The translations under genes and the position numbers were made by a program. A model generated the notes under the pieces. The model was given only the letters and a program-made list of their open reading frames with translations. It made no database searches and was not told the origin of the DNA. From assembly GCF_001854185.1 (NCBI RefSeq), contig NZ_CP017603.1, positions 186,001 through 250,000 of the forward strand: 64,000 nucleotides of DNA. Direction: 5' to 3'. This document shows, in pieces, positions 38,661 through 47,606 of the stretch; position 1 is the first letter of the stretch, and the number at the start of each line of letters is the position of its first letter. Source of the stretch: Clostridium formicaceticum (lineage in GTDB: Bacteria; Bacillota; Clostridia; Peptostreptococcales; Natronincolaceae).

Positions 38661-39668
38661 CTATTTCTCCTTCATCATTAGATAAATAAAATAAGGTACT
38701 CCAAATATTGAAATGACGATTCCTACTGGTATTTCAATTGGAGAAAATAAATTTCTTGAAACAGCATCCGCAATCAAAATGATTACAACACTTATCATTG
38801 CAGAAATTACTAAAAAGTTCTTATGATAGGGCCCAACTAGTTTTTTGGCTATGTTGGGAGATATTAGTCCAATAAACCCTACGTTGCCTGCAAAGGCGGT
38901 TGCTCCTCCAGCCAACATCACTGCATAGATTAAAAGCTTTCTTCTTTCGTGATTTAAGTTTAATCCAAGAGCAATGGCATGTTCATCAGATAAGTTTAGG
39001 ACATCTAACTTTTTATAGTTCAATAACACTAAACTGAAAAGTATAGCAGTTAATGGAATGATGATTTGAGCGTAGTTCCATCCTGCTCCCCAAAGGCTTC
39101 CAGATGTCCAAATTAATACTCTGTTATAATCACCAACGCCTCCTCGGAAAGTAAAGAAGGTAATAAAAGCATTTAGTCCTGCATTCATACCGAGTCCGAC
39201 CAATAGTAATCGCTTTGGTCTTACTCCATTTCTACTTGATAAAACGTAAATTATAAAGGCCGCAATTCCTGCGCCTAAAATAGCCATAAAAGGCAATACA
39301 TAAACCGAAAGAGGCCCAAGCACATTATAATAATTTGCCGTTTTTAATGAAATAAATATAACTGCTGCTACTGCTGCCCCTGCGTTAATCCCAATGATTC
39401 CTGGATCCGCTAATTCATTCTTGGTTATAGTCTGTAATAGTGCTCCTGCTGTCGACAAGGCTATGCCAACACAAATGCCGACCAACATTCTAGGAAGCCT
39501 AAGATGAAGGATTGCCGCCCTTTGAAGTTTTGTTCCTCCACCCAATAGGGTCTTGATAATTTCTACAGCTGCTATTTTATAGTTTCCCCAGCTTAAATAC
39601 ACAAGGATAGCTATGGCTAATAGAATCAATAATACCAACACTGTGATTTGGAATCTGCTTTTTTTCAT
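38661..39668 (-). CDS. iron-siderophore ABC transporter permease (FecCD family)
   Basis: The 335-residue protein has about nine to ten membrane segments and FecCD motifs (RLPRMLVGICVGIALSTAGA, ELADPGIIGINAGAAVA, GNVGFIGLISPNIAKKLVG). The frame extends up to 39695, but ATG 39668 has GGAGAGGGG and follows the other permease stop by one base. It pairs with the adjacent permease to form the transmembrane pore. Confidence 0.92.
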   Translation of the reverse strand: MKKSRFQITVLVLLILLAIAILVYLSWGNYKIAAVEIIKTLLGGGTKLQRAAILHLRLPRMLVGICVGIALSTAGALLQTITKNELADPGIIGINAGAAVAAVIFISLKTANYYNVLGPLSVYVLPFMAILGAGIAAFIIYVLSSRNGVRPKRLLLVGLGMNAGLNAFITFFTFRGGVGDYNRVLIWTSGSLWGAGWNYAQIIIPLTAILFSLVLLNYKKLDVLNLSDEHAIALGLNLNHERRKLLIYAVMLAGGATAFAGNVGFIGLISPNIAKKLVGPYHKNFLVISAMISVVIILIADAVSRNLFSPIEIPVGIVISIFGVPYFIYLMMKEK

Positions 39669-39669
39669 A

Positions 39670-40656
39670 TTAACCCCTCTCCTTTCTTGCCACAACTATA
39701 AAGAAGGGAACGCCGATCAAAGCTGTAAATATTCCAATCGGTGTTTCATAAGGACTATAAATCATTCTTGCAGCAATATCAGAGTAAACTAAGAGCACTG
39801 CTCCTAATAGAAAGGAAAAAGGTATATTTTTTGTGTAATCTTCTCCAAAGGTTTTTCTTATTAATTGCGGCACTATTAGTCCTACAAATCCGACATTCTT
39901 ACCAACGGCTACTGCTGCTGCACCCATGGGTATCATTACAAGAAAGGTTAGTAATCTAATTCTTTCAGGATTTTCTCCAAGACTGATTGCCACATCATCC
40001 CCTAAGCTTAGTAAATTTATTTTCTTTGATAGTAACATAGCTAAAATTAAACCTATTATTCCAGCTGCCGCAACCAGCCTAAAGTCTGACCAAGTTGCGT
40101 TTCTAAACCCTCCCGAAACCCAAAATGCAATAAATTGGGATTGATTTGATAAAAGTCCTATGATAGTTGTTAGGGAAATGAAGAAGGTACTCATCGCAGT
40201 GCCAGCTAGAAGTATCTTTGTGATGGAACTGCTTTTTGTTTTTCTCAATAGAAAGCCTACTACAATCACACCACTGAGCAGGGCTCCAATTAATGAAGCA
40301 ATCATCACATTTGTAGTGTTAATTGTGATTCCAACTGCATAAAAAATTGCTATTACTAAAGTTGCCCCTTGGCTGATTCCAAGAAGAGAAGGTTCTGCTA
40401 TTGGATTTCTTGTAACCCCTTGAATCATTGCTCCCGTTACACCCAAAATGCCCCCTGTAAATAGGACACTGAGGACTCTCGGAATGCGCACATCTCTAAT
40501 TAACATCAACTCAAGGGTTTCACTATAATTGAAAATACTATTCCACATCTCTGTAATTCCAATATGGGTTGCTCCTAGACTAATAGCTAGGAATAGTCCA
40601 ATGATTAGAATCACAATACTACCACCTATAAAAGCTATTGTATTAATTTGTTTCAT
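39670..40656 (-). CDS. iron-siderophore ABC transporter permease (FecCD family)
   Basis: The 328-residue protein has the same FecCD layout: IRDVRIPRVLSVLFTGGILG, NPIAEPSLLGISQGATLV and GKNVGFVGLIVPQLIRKTFG. Its start overlaps the 3' end of the binding-protein gene by 14 bases, which indicates coupled translation. The two permeases are separate genes, unlike the fused FhuB of enterobacteria. Confidence 0.92.
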   Translation of the reverse strand: MKQINTIAFIGGSIVILIIGLFLAISLGATHIGITEMWNSIFNYSETLELMLIRDVRIPRVLSVLFTGGILGVTGAMIQGVTRNPIAEPSLLGISQGATLVIAIFYAVGITINTTNVMIASLIGALLSGVIVVGFLLRKTKSSSITKILLAGTAMSTFFISLTTIIGLLSNQSQFIAFWVSGGFRNATWSDFRLVAAAGIIGLILAMLLSKKINLLSLGDDVAISLGENPERIRLLTFLVMIPMGAAAVAVGKNVGFVGLIVPQLIRKTFGEDYTKNIPFSFLLGAVLLVYSDIAARMIYSPYETPIGIFTALIGVPFFIVVARKERG

Positions 40657-41596
40657 TTAACATCTCCACAATTTCATCTAAAAGTACTTCCCTTCCGATG
40701 GAGCTGTATCCTTGAATAAAGTAAGGTGAAGCGCTTAATTGAAGCACCCTGCCTTCTTTTACTGCAGGTAGACTATTCCAAATGGTATTTTCTTTAAGTA
40801 CCTTTAAATCTTCCTCCGTTGCAAGAACAAATATATAATCTGATCTTATTGAAGCCAATCCTTCATAAGTAACAACGGGTAAACTGATGTCGCTTTGTTC
40901 CGGCATCCCTTCTGGCTTATTTAATCCCATATCTTGGTATAAAACACTTCCAAATCCAGCCCCATCAAATACATAGAATTGACCACCGCTGGCTAAAAAG
41001 GATAAGTAGCTTGTATTTTCACCATAGATTTCTTTAAGCTTTTCTCCAGCTTCTTTAGCTTTTATGTTATAGTTTGCTAACCATGCATCAGCCACTTCTA
41101 CTTTGTTAAATACTTGTCCTAAAGCCTTAACATCTTCCTGCCAATCTAGGGCTTCCAATTGAATCATCACTGTTGGCGCAATGTTACTTAATTGATCGTA
41201 CATTTTTTCTTGTACAGTAGAAATGATAATTAAGTCAGGATTTAAACTCATTATCGCTTCAACATCCATTGTATCCTGCATGCTATATCCCAATATAGTA
41301 GCCCCTTGTAATATATCCTCTAAATAAGAAGGGAACCTTGTATAGTCATAAGCATCACTATTGGCAGTTCCTATTACTTTATATCCTAGAATGGACAAAA
41401 TATCACTATTACCACTTAGGTCCACTATTCTTTCAGGATTTTCTGGAATTTCAACTTCTCCTCTGACATCAGTTATTGTGATTGTACTAGTACCTTTAGC
41501 TGTGTCTGTTGTAGTTGAAGGTCTTGAACAGCCAACTAACACCAACATTGCTATACAAGCAAATAAAATTCCTTTTAACATCGCGTTTCTTTTCAT
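40643..41596 (-). CDS. ferric-siderophore-binding lipoprotein (FhuD/FecB type)
   Basis: The 317-residue protein has a signal peptide ending in the lipobox LVGC and then a TroA-like binding fold: TITDVRGEVEIPENPERIVD, IMSLNPDLIII and FVLATEEDLKVL. It captures ferric siderophore outside the cell for the adjacent permeases. It is the first gene of the operon, and a Fur-box-like site lies about 60 bases upstream, so iron repression is likely. Confidence 0.92.
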   Translation of the reverse strand: MKRNAMLKGILFACIAMLVLVGCSRPSTTTDTAKGTSTITITDVRGEVEIPENPERIVDLSGNSDILSILGYKVIGTANSDAYDYTRFPSYLEDILQGATILGYSMQDTMDVEAIMSLNPDLIIISTVQEKMYDQLSNIAPTVMIQLEALDWQEDVKALGQVFNKVEVADAWLANYNIKAKEAGEKLKEIYGENTSYLSFLASGGQFYVFDGAGFGSVLYQDMGLNKPEGMPEQSDISLPVVTYEGLASIRSDYIFVLATEEDLKVLKENTIWNSLPAVKEGRVLQLSASPYFIQGYSSIGREVLLDEIVEMLNETN

Positions 41597-41652
41597 TTAA
41601 TATCTTCCTTTCAAAATTAAGATCTGATCATTTTCGACAAAATCATTGTATA

Positions 41653-41667
41653 TGATAATCATTTTCA
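41653..41667. promoter_or_regulatory. Fur-box-like operator
   Basis: TGATAATCATTTTCA matches the 7-1-7 Fur consensus TGATAATnATTATCA at all but one position. It lies between the siderophore operon and the divergent AraC regulator, so it could control one or both. Confidence 0.75.
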
Positions 41668-41900
41668 TTTCAATACTTGAACCTAATTTAATTATTTTTG
41701 CATCTAAAATAAGTATTTTTATTGAACAACTATGCACAATTAAATATAATATCCTTGGGAGCAAATACACCTAACATTATTAATTTATTTGAAAGTTAGC
41801 CTTTTAGCAATGGAAGAATCCGGTTTTGCTTTTATATAAACCCAATATTAATCTTAATATAAAGTAGAGAGTAATCTGTTTTACTAATAGGAGGATATCT

Positions 41901-42902
41901 ATGACCGTCAAATCTAGTGAAGAGTTTAGAAATGCAGTTTTAAAAGCATTGTCCTTTGATAAAATTGAAAGTGAGCACTACACTTTTTTTACAAATAAAA
42001 AAAAGCCTGACCTTGGCTACTTAATGAACTATTCGAGGGAAGGCTACTATCATTTAGGCATCGCAGATTATACAATACCTAATGATTTTTCTATATCCTT
42101 CGATAACCCTGAGCTTTTAATACGTTTTGGTATCGTTTATGAAGGAGTGACAGAATTTAAAATTGAGAACAATCCCGTATCATCTTTTACCCCTTCTTCC
42201 TTTTTTGTTGTTGAGAAGGACCTTAAAGGTCATCAAAACTGGAAAAAAGGTCAACATTTTCATGGTACGGAAATAACGATATATGAAAGATATTTTAGTG
42301 AAATCATCGAACCTAATTTCCCAAGTGTAATGGACTTTAGTACTTTTATTAAAAACTACACATATACCTATCTTCCTTTAGAAATTGTAGAAATCATTCG
42401 CCAGTTGCAAAGTCTCAACCATCAAAACCTCTTAACAAGCATTTATCTGGAAAGCAAAATTTTAGAATGCATTGCGATTCTGATTAATGAAGTTACTAGG
42501 TCCTCCGAAAATGCTTTTACAAATCAAATCAACTATGGCAATATTAGCATCGGTAGTCATAGAGTAATAAAGCTTACTTCTTCTGATATCCATGCTATTC
42601 AGAAAGCCCATGATATTTTAGAGAAAAGCTACAGTAATCCTCCCAATATCGAAGCTTTAAGTAAGATGGTATTTTTAAACGAACAAAAGCTTAAGGCAGG
42701 ATTTTCAAAACATTATCATATGTCTATTGGAGAGTATATTAATCGCCTCAAAATGACCGTTGCTGCAAATCTCCTTTCTACAACGGATTTAAGCATTGAG
42801 GTTATAGCTCATAAAGTAGGATATAACTACACCGCGAATTTTTGTAAAATGTTTAAAAAGACATATGGTAAGACTCCACTAAAATTTAGAAAAACAAAAT
42901 AA
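41901..42902 (+). CDS. AraC-family regulator, probably of the siderophore operon
   Basis: The 333-residue protein has an unclassified N-terminal sensor half and a C-terminal AraC domain (about 230-330): SNPPNIEALSKMVFLNEQKL and IEVIAHKVGYNYTANFCKMF, ending KTYGKTPLKFRK. It is divergent from the siderophore uptake genes, the usual place for regulators such as PchR, YbtA or Btr that use the ferric siderophore as signal. AGGAGGATATCT precedes the ATG. Confidence 0.85.
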   Translation: MTVKSSEEFRNAVLKALSFDKIESEHYTFFTNKKKPDLGYLMNYSREGYYHLGIADYTIPNDFSISFDNPELLIRFGIVYEGVTEFKIENNPVSSFTPSSFFVVEKDLKGHQNWKKGQHFHGTEITIYERYFSEIIEPNFPSVMDFSTFIKNYTYTYLPLEIVEIIRQLQSLNHQNLLTSIYLESKILECIAILINEVTRSSENAFTNQINYGNISIGSHRVIKLTSSDIHAIQKAHDILEKSYSNPPNIEALSKMVFLNEQKLKAGFSKHYHMSIGEYINRLKMTVAANLLSTTDLSIEVIAHKVGYNYTANFCKMFKKTYGKTPLKFRKTK

Positions 42903-42909
42903 AAATAAA

Positions 42910-43010
42910 TCCCCTAGACTATGGTCTGATATGCTCCCCTTAAGGTAGACAGACTAAATAATAAAAACCTGTTACTGAAAGGGGAGCATATCAACTTATC
43001 GTCTAGGGGA
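42910..43010. repeat. 101-bp MITE-like nested inverted repeat
   Basis: Outer arms TCCCCTAGAC (42910-42919) and GTCTAGGGGA (43001-43010) are perfect complements. Inner arms GATATGCTCCCCTT (42928-42941) and AAGGGGAGCATATC (42979-42992) are too. Both spacers between outer and inner arms are 8 bases and the central loop is 37 bases. No coding sequence is inside. It looks like a miniature transposon or the joined ends of a lost one. It could also fold as a long RNA hairpin behind the AraC gene. Confidence 0.65.
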
Positions 43011-43234
43011 ACATAGATACATTATCAAATTTTATCAAAAACCTTCTAAACCACTGATTCCAACCTATTTCTTCTCTATCCTTACAATGCACTCCTCATG
43101 AGTAGTTTGGGATCAGCTACAATATCATAAATAATAAAATATTTTTATTTTTTGCTATGTTAAATAATACTGTTGATAATATAATGTGCAGTTTGTCTGC
43201 TATTTATGTCTATTAACAGCATTTTAAAAATACG

Positions 43235-44455
43235 TTATAGATTTATAGAGAGTTCAGTTTCAATATTCTTTTGAGAAAATTCATACCATACTGCATCTTT
43301 TTTTCCAGATTGTTCATTAATGAAAGAATCAAAGGATTCTTTTGTAACTGGTTTATTATTAATGAAATATGATATGATTAAGTTAGCATTGCCTTGACTT
43401 GACTTACTGTACCCTAATATGTCAGTTTTAAAAGCATCTGACTCTAATTTCAATTTTCCGAATCCATTATCTGCCGCACCGCTTGAATAGTGAAATGTTC
43501 CATCCGCTTTTAGCCCTTCTAACCCCCTGTACACAATAAGGTATCCATAAACTATATCATTCATATAATGCAAGACTTCATAAAACTCTGGTTCATTGCC
43601 TACTGATAATTCAAGAACAACTTCAGGCACTTTATCACCATCCATGTCAAGTACCGTAAAGTGCGTTACTTTGAAGATAGTGTCATAAATTTCTTTGTTA
43701 GTTAAAAAATCATTCAAATATAATTTTTTCTTGTTATCTGTGCTGAAGAATTCAGTCTTGTTCTGCAATACTGCTTTATATGCTTCCGATACCGAATTAT
43801 TAGATAGCATCTGGGTCTTTGTGTTTTCACTATTGCTGTCTAAAGGGGTAGAAGAAGGACTTGTTGAAACAATTTTACCAAGTTCAAAATATACACCACC
43901 ACCATATAGAATTAATGCATTATTGTCCTTTATAAAGAAAGTAGAACCATTTCCTGTTGTATCAACTACATCAATTTGTGTAATAGTATCGCCTTTGATA
44001 CTTAATTTATCAAACGTAACAGGATAATTTGCTTCAAAATCATTTTTAGATATAACTGATTTTTTATAAGTAGGATTAGCTGCTGTTATATTTAAAGTAT
44101 CAACAGTGTCCCCAAAGCAACTTGCACTTTCTTTTGAAAGAATTAACTTCTTACCTACTATAATTTTTATATCATCATTACTATAAGTCGATACAGGAGC
44201 AGAGGCTAAAACTTTTTTAATTTGCCATTGACCATAATAAGCTTCTTCAACTGCTTTTTTATCGATTGAATTACTCGTAATTGGCGTTTGTACTGTTTGC
44301 TGTGTTTGTCCTGCCCTGTTAGTTTCAAAACTGTTAGAAATGCTTGTGCTTGTATCATTTACTGCTTTCTTTGAATTTTGATTAGTACATCCAAGTAAAC
44401 TAAAACTAATTATCGTTGTTGCAATTATTCCAAATATTACCTTTCTCTTAATCAT
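43235..44455 (-). CDS. lipoprotein of unknown function
   Basis: The 406-residue protein has a signal peptide ending in the lipobox LLGC and a long Ser/Thr/Asn/Gln-rich linker. There appear to be two domains: one near 70-190 (EEAYYGQWQIKKVLASAPVS...KDNNALILYGGG) and one near 220-400 with a calcium-like FTVLDMDGDKVPEVVLELS segment. Proteins of this architecture occur in many Clostridia without a known role. It ends short of the MITE-like repeat and stands alone. Confidence 0.7.
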   Translation of the reverse strand: MIKRKVIFGIIATTIISFSLLGCTNQNSKKAVNDTSTSISNSFETNRAGQTQQTVQTPITSNSIDKKAVEEAYYGQWQIKKVLASAPVSTYSNDDIKIIVGKKLILSKESASCFGDTVDTLNITAANPTYKKSVISKNDFEANYPVTFDKLSIKGDTITQIDVVDTTGNGSTFFIKDNNALILYGGGVYFELGKIVSTSPSSTPLDSNSENTKTQMLSNNSVSEAYKAVLQNKTEFFSTDNKKKLYLNDFLTNKEIYDTIFKVTHFTVLDMDGDKVPEVVLELSVGNEPEFYEVLHYMNDIVYGYLIVYRGLEGLKADGTFHYSSGAADNGFGKLKLESDAFKTDILGYSKSSQGNANLIISYFINNKPVTKESFDSFINEQSGKKDAVWYEFSQKNIETELSINL

Positions 44456-44518
44456 AAGTACCCTCCATTTTTTCTTTAGGTCAGCCTAATTAATGAACAA
44501 TATTCTACAATTGTTCAT

Positions 44519-44902
44519 TTATTTAACATTTGATAATTCTAATACTTCTATATTCTTCAACCCTAAATTTCCCTTATATCCAATTTTGATTGTTTCATTT
44601 CTTATTGCCTGTGCTGATGCACGAATATTACCATCTGTTTCATTATGCCAAATAAAATAATTCATTGGGTCACTATATTTAGGAGTACCTTTTATAATAA
44701 GCCATTCATCTGGAACAAATTTTCCATAGGTTTTTATCAAGCCATCTGTACCTACATACTTTGTTCCTTCTTTCATAATGGTATTTCTCATTATCTCAAA
44801 AGCATCTTCTATGGTTTCGCAAAACCAACAATGACTGTCTTTAAGTTTTTTTATTTGACCGTCGTTAATAATCTGACTTGCATTTTCTCGTCCAGAAGTC
44901 AC
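44519..44902 (-). pseudogene. unknown protein, N-terminus cut by repeat element
   Basis: The 127-codon frame reads CWFCETIEDAFEIMRNTIMK, KYVGTDGLIKTYGKFVPDEW and MNYFIWHNETDGNIRASAQA. It looks like a genuine conserved protein, but its apparent start lies inside the GTCACAGGGACGTTT repeat block and has no ribosome site. The original N-terminus is probably lost. I do not recognise the family. Confidence 0.5.
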
Positions 44903-44957
44903 AGGGACGTTTCAGAAGTCACAGGAAGTCACAGGAAGTCACAGGGACGTTTTGTTT
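44894..44957. repeat. degenerate GGGACGTTTTG-family repeat block
   Basis: AGTCACAGGGACGTTT occurs at the start of this block and again, extended to AGTCACAGGGACGTTTTGTTT, at its end, with shortened AGTCACAGGA units between. The core matches the tandem repeats at 15194-15241. No transposase gene remains next to this copy. Confidence 0.75.
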
Positions 44958-44983
44958 GGCATGTTATTATTGACTCGACATAG

Positions 44984-45015
44984 AAACACAATAGTATAAG
45001 CTGCCCATTGTGTTT
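44984..45015. terminator. intrinsic terminator hairpin
   Basis: AAACACAAT and ATTGTGTTT form a 9-bp stem with a 14-base loop, followed by TTATG on the plus strand. No plus-strand gene is left upstream; it probably belonged to a lost gene or to the repeat element. Confidence 0.55.
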
Positions 45016-45342
45016 TTATGATAGTTTGTTCTGTTCAAGGTGTGAACAAACACTTATCAAACATTAAACCTAATTCAGTTTTCTCCTGTTTGATTTATAA
45101 AGTATAAATCCATTATATCTTTTTTTATTATCCAATTGGAAAAATCCTGGTGTTAATACATACATGAGGATAAATTTGAAAAGTTTAGCCTATAACATGA
45201 AAAGTATGAGGATTTAAGTAAATTATAAAGAGATTAGAGAGTTATTTTATCCTTCTAGTCTTTGCAAGCAAAGTATTATAATATAATGAAAATTATTTCA
45301 TACACTCTGGGATCTCACACACTGCAAGTGAGCATGTTTTCA
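45016..45342. other. intergenic stretch with no recognised gene
   Basis: This AT-rich spacer contains a small GTTTGTTC/GAACAAAC hairpin near 45026-45052 and no frame or motif I can support. Confidence 0.4.
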
Positions 45343-46317
45343 TTATAAAAACAGTCCTAGAGCATTATTGGTCCATTTTGCAACATCATACTGATTTAGA
45401 CTATTTAAAGAATTATTCATATCATCAATGAAATTGCTATTCAGACTAACATCACTCATAGAATTTTTAAAATTGTTTATAATTGTTTGAATGTTTTGTG
45501 CATTTTCTTCAAAGTCTTTGACTATTTCTTCTCTCCATCTCTCGCCATTTTTCTGTACAGCTTTAATAAAATCTTTTAATTTAGAGCTGTCATTAAATAT
45601 ATCCTTGAAATCAGTATACCCACATTTCTTAGCATATGCAGTTGAACTAACATAATTATCAGGTGCAGTTGGTAATGTATAAGATTTAAAAGGCCTCATA
45701 TCTGTATTATCAAAAGCAATATATCCCTTTTCACGCAAAATATCATTTTCTGCATATTTATTAATTTCTCTTAAAAAGTCATTGGCTTCATCAGCATCAT
45801 CAAAATAGTTTTGTGCTATATATTCTGCAAGCTTTAAGGCCGTTTCTCTATTAATGGCACGTTCTTCGATAGTAGCGCTCTGATTACTAATAGTACCTCT
45901 AATTTGCGAAGTAATTTCACTTGCAAGCAATGTAGCATTTTGTACTTTACCTTCTAGTTTTTTGGAAAGAAATTGTTCAAGAGTTCCATCATTAAATATG
46001 TATTTTACACCAAGAATTTGAAACTCATTTTCCAAAGGGTTAATGTTTTTTCTTTCTGCTATACGCTTACCAAATTCTAGCTTCCTTTGTTCATAATAGT
46101 CTCTGCGAAAAAATTCTTCATTAAACTTAAGCGGACTACTACAGTCGTACTCTTTTAGAGCTTGAAACAGCTTTCTTGCTTCATCGCTTATATAAACTTC
46201 TGCTCCATTTTCATTGTCATAGCCTTTGTTGGAATTGTTTCCTCTAGCCATTTTTGTCTTATTACTCAGATAAGTTGTTGGAAAGTCAGATGTACTATAA
46301 GGCATAATTCTATTCAC
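45343..46317 (-). CDS. hypothetical protein, helical, unknown family
   Basis: The 324-residue protein is hydrophilic and mostly alpha-helical by composition, without signal or membrane segments. The start MNRIMPYSTSDFPTTYLSNK and segments such as EVYISDEARKLFQALKEYD (near 40-58) and YIAQNYFDDADEANDFLREI are conserved-looking but not assignable. A Ser/Asn-rich N-terminal tail and SDEAR motif resemble proteins exported by flagellar or other non-Sec routes, which is only a hint. AGGGGGAG precedes the ATG. It is a single gene. Confidence 0.65.
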   Translation of the reverse strand: MNRIMPYSTSDFPTTYLSNKTKMARGNNSNKGYDNENGAEVYISDEARKLFQALKEYDCSSPLKFNEEFFRRDYYEQRKLEFGKRIAERKNINPLENEFQILGVKYIFNDGTLEQFLSKKLEGKVQNATLLASEITSQIRGTISNQSATIEERAINRETALKLAEYIAQNYFDDADEANDFLREINKYAENDILREKGYIAFDNTDMRPFKSYTLPTAPDNYVSSTAYAKKCGYTDFKDIFNDSSKLKDFIKAVQKNGERWREEIVKDFEENAQNIQTIINNFKNSMSDVSLNSNFIDDMNNSLNSLNQYDVAKWTNNALGLFL

Positions 46318-46733
46318 TTATATCTCCCCCTTAAAGAATACTTTTCCAGCTTTGTATATTTATCGACATATAACGATAAAAAGTTAACAGATACCATTAT
46401 CCTCAAAAAAATTACAATAATCAATCGTTTTTTTATGTTTGTTTAAGAAGCCTCAGTTCGAGGGAATATGTCGACCAATAAAAATCATATTACTACTTTA
46501 CACTCTCTATCCGATATTAATATCACATCTCCTAATAGTATATATGAAGCCATTAAATATCCTACCCCTCTATCCTGCCTATATAATTTAACAATAGTAA
46601 TATCGAGAATCTTTGATGAAAGAATGAAGGCAACTCAACTATACATTAGAGTTATTCTCTTTACATTTCGAGGTAATCAATATTGGCTTTAGTTTGACTA
46701 AATGTGCCCATATCAAACGAAGCTCACAATACA
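46318..46733. other. intergenic stretch with no recognised gene
   Basis: This AT-rich spacer lies upstream of the hypothetical gene and downstream of the radical SAM gene. A 74-codon plus-strand frame at 46468-46692 has no ribosome site or family resemblance. I see nothing to annotate. Confidence 0.4.
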
Positions 46734-47606
46734 CTATACATCAAATAAAGCGATTTGTTGATTCTTCTCAGGGAAAAGGGTACAAAATCTAAAAACTTCT
46801 TTTTCTCCGTAAATTATATTGTTATCTTTACAGAACTTCTTAATTACCCTTGTGAGTTTTTGATTGTTTGGACTTTTAATTCCGTAAGATGAACCGTATT
46901 TTCTTATGTATTCCTTCTTTAAGTTGGGGAAATAATCATCTAGTTTTTGGTAATAGTATTCTCTATTTCCATAACGCAAAGTCATTCCTATACCAAAAGT
47001 CAGCAAGCCTGTTATTTTCGCTTGTTTGCAGTAGTCTAAAATTCCTGAAATATTTTCGTAATTATCATTTATAAAAGGTAGTATAGGTGTTAACCAAACT
47101 ACAGTTGGTATGCCTGCTTTATGCATTTCAATTAGTACTTCAAAACGCCTTTTGGTTCCGCAAACATTAGGTTCTAATATTTTACAAAGTTCTTCATCAT
47201 ATGTTGTAAGCGTCATTTGTACCACACATTTTGATTTCTGATTTATTCTTTTCAAAATATCTATATCCCGCAAAACCAAATCAGATTTCGTAAGTAAGCA
47301 TACACCAAATCCATATTTTTCCATAACTTCAAGACATTTTCTTGTGTTCTTTAATTCTTTTTCAAGAGGTATATATGGATCTGTCATAGCACCAGTAGTA
47401 ATCATACACTTCTCACGCTTTTTAGATAACGCCTGATCAAGTAATTCCACGGCATTTGTTTTAACTTCTATATTTTCAAAGGTATATGTCATTCCATAGC
47501 ACTCACTTCGAGCGTCGCAATAGATGCAACCATGCGTGCAACCACGATATATGTTCATATTATTTTTTTTCGACAGAATTGTTTTATATTCTGCATATTG
47601 TATCAT
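46734..47606 (-). CDS. radical SAM protein (SplB-like family)
   Basis: The 290-residue protein has the radical SAM cluster motif CTHGCIYC near residue 23 and later TTGAMTDPYIPLE, CLLTKSDLVLRDID and QMTLTTYDEELCKILEPNV. This is the pattern of SPL-family (spore photoproduct lyase-like) radical SAM proteins annotated as DNA-repair or unknown. It should bind a 4Fe-4S cluster and cleave S-adenosylmethionine. Its start overlaps the stop of the acetyltransferase gene by 4 bases, so the two are coupled. The substrate is unknown. Confidence 0.85.
   Translation of the reverse strand: MIQYAEYKTILSKKNNMNIYRGCTHGCIYCDARSECYGMTYTFENIEVKTNAVELLDQALSKKREKCMITTGAMTDPYIPLEKELKNTRKCLEVMEKYGFGVCLLTKSDLVLRDIDILKRINQKSKCVVQMTLTTYDEELCKILEPNVCGTKRRFEVLIEMHKAGIPTVVWLTPILPFINDNYENISGILDYCKQAKITGLLTFGIGMTLRYGNREYYYQKLDDYFPNLKKEYIRKYGSSYGIKSPNNQKLTRVIKKFCKDNNIIYGEKEVFRFCTLFPEKNQQIALFDV

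Noticed and set aside
46468-46692. 74-codon plus-strand frame between the hypothetical and radical SAM genes
   Set aside because: No ribosome site, no conserved-looking segments, and no neighbours in the same direction.
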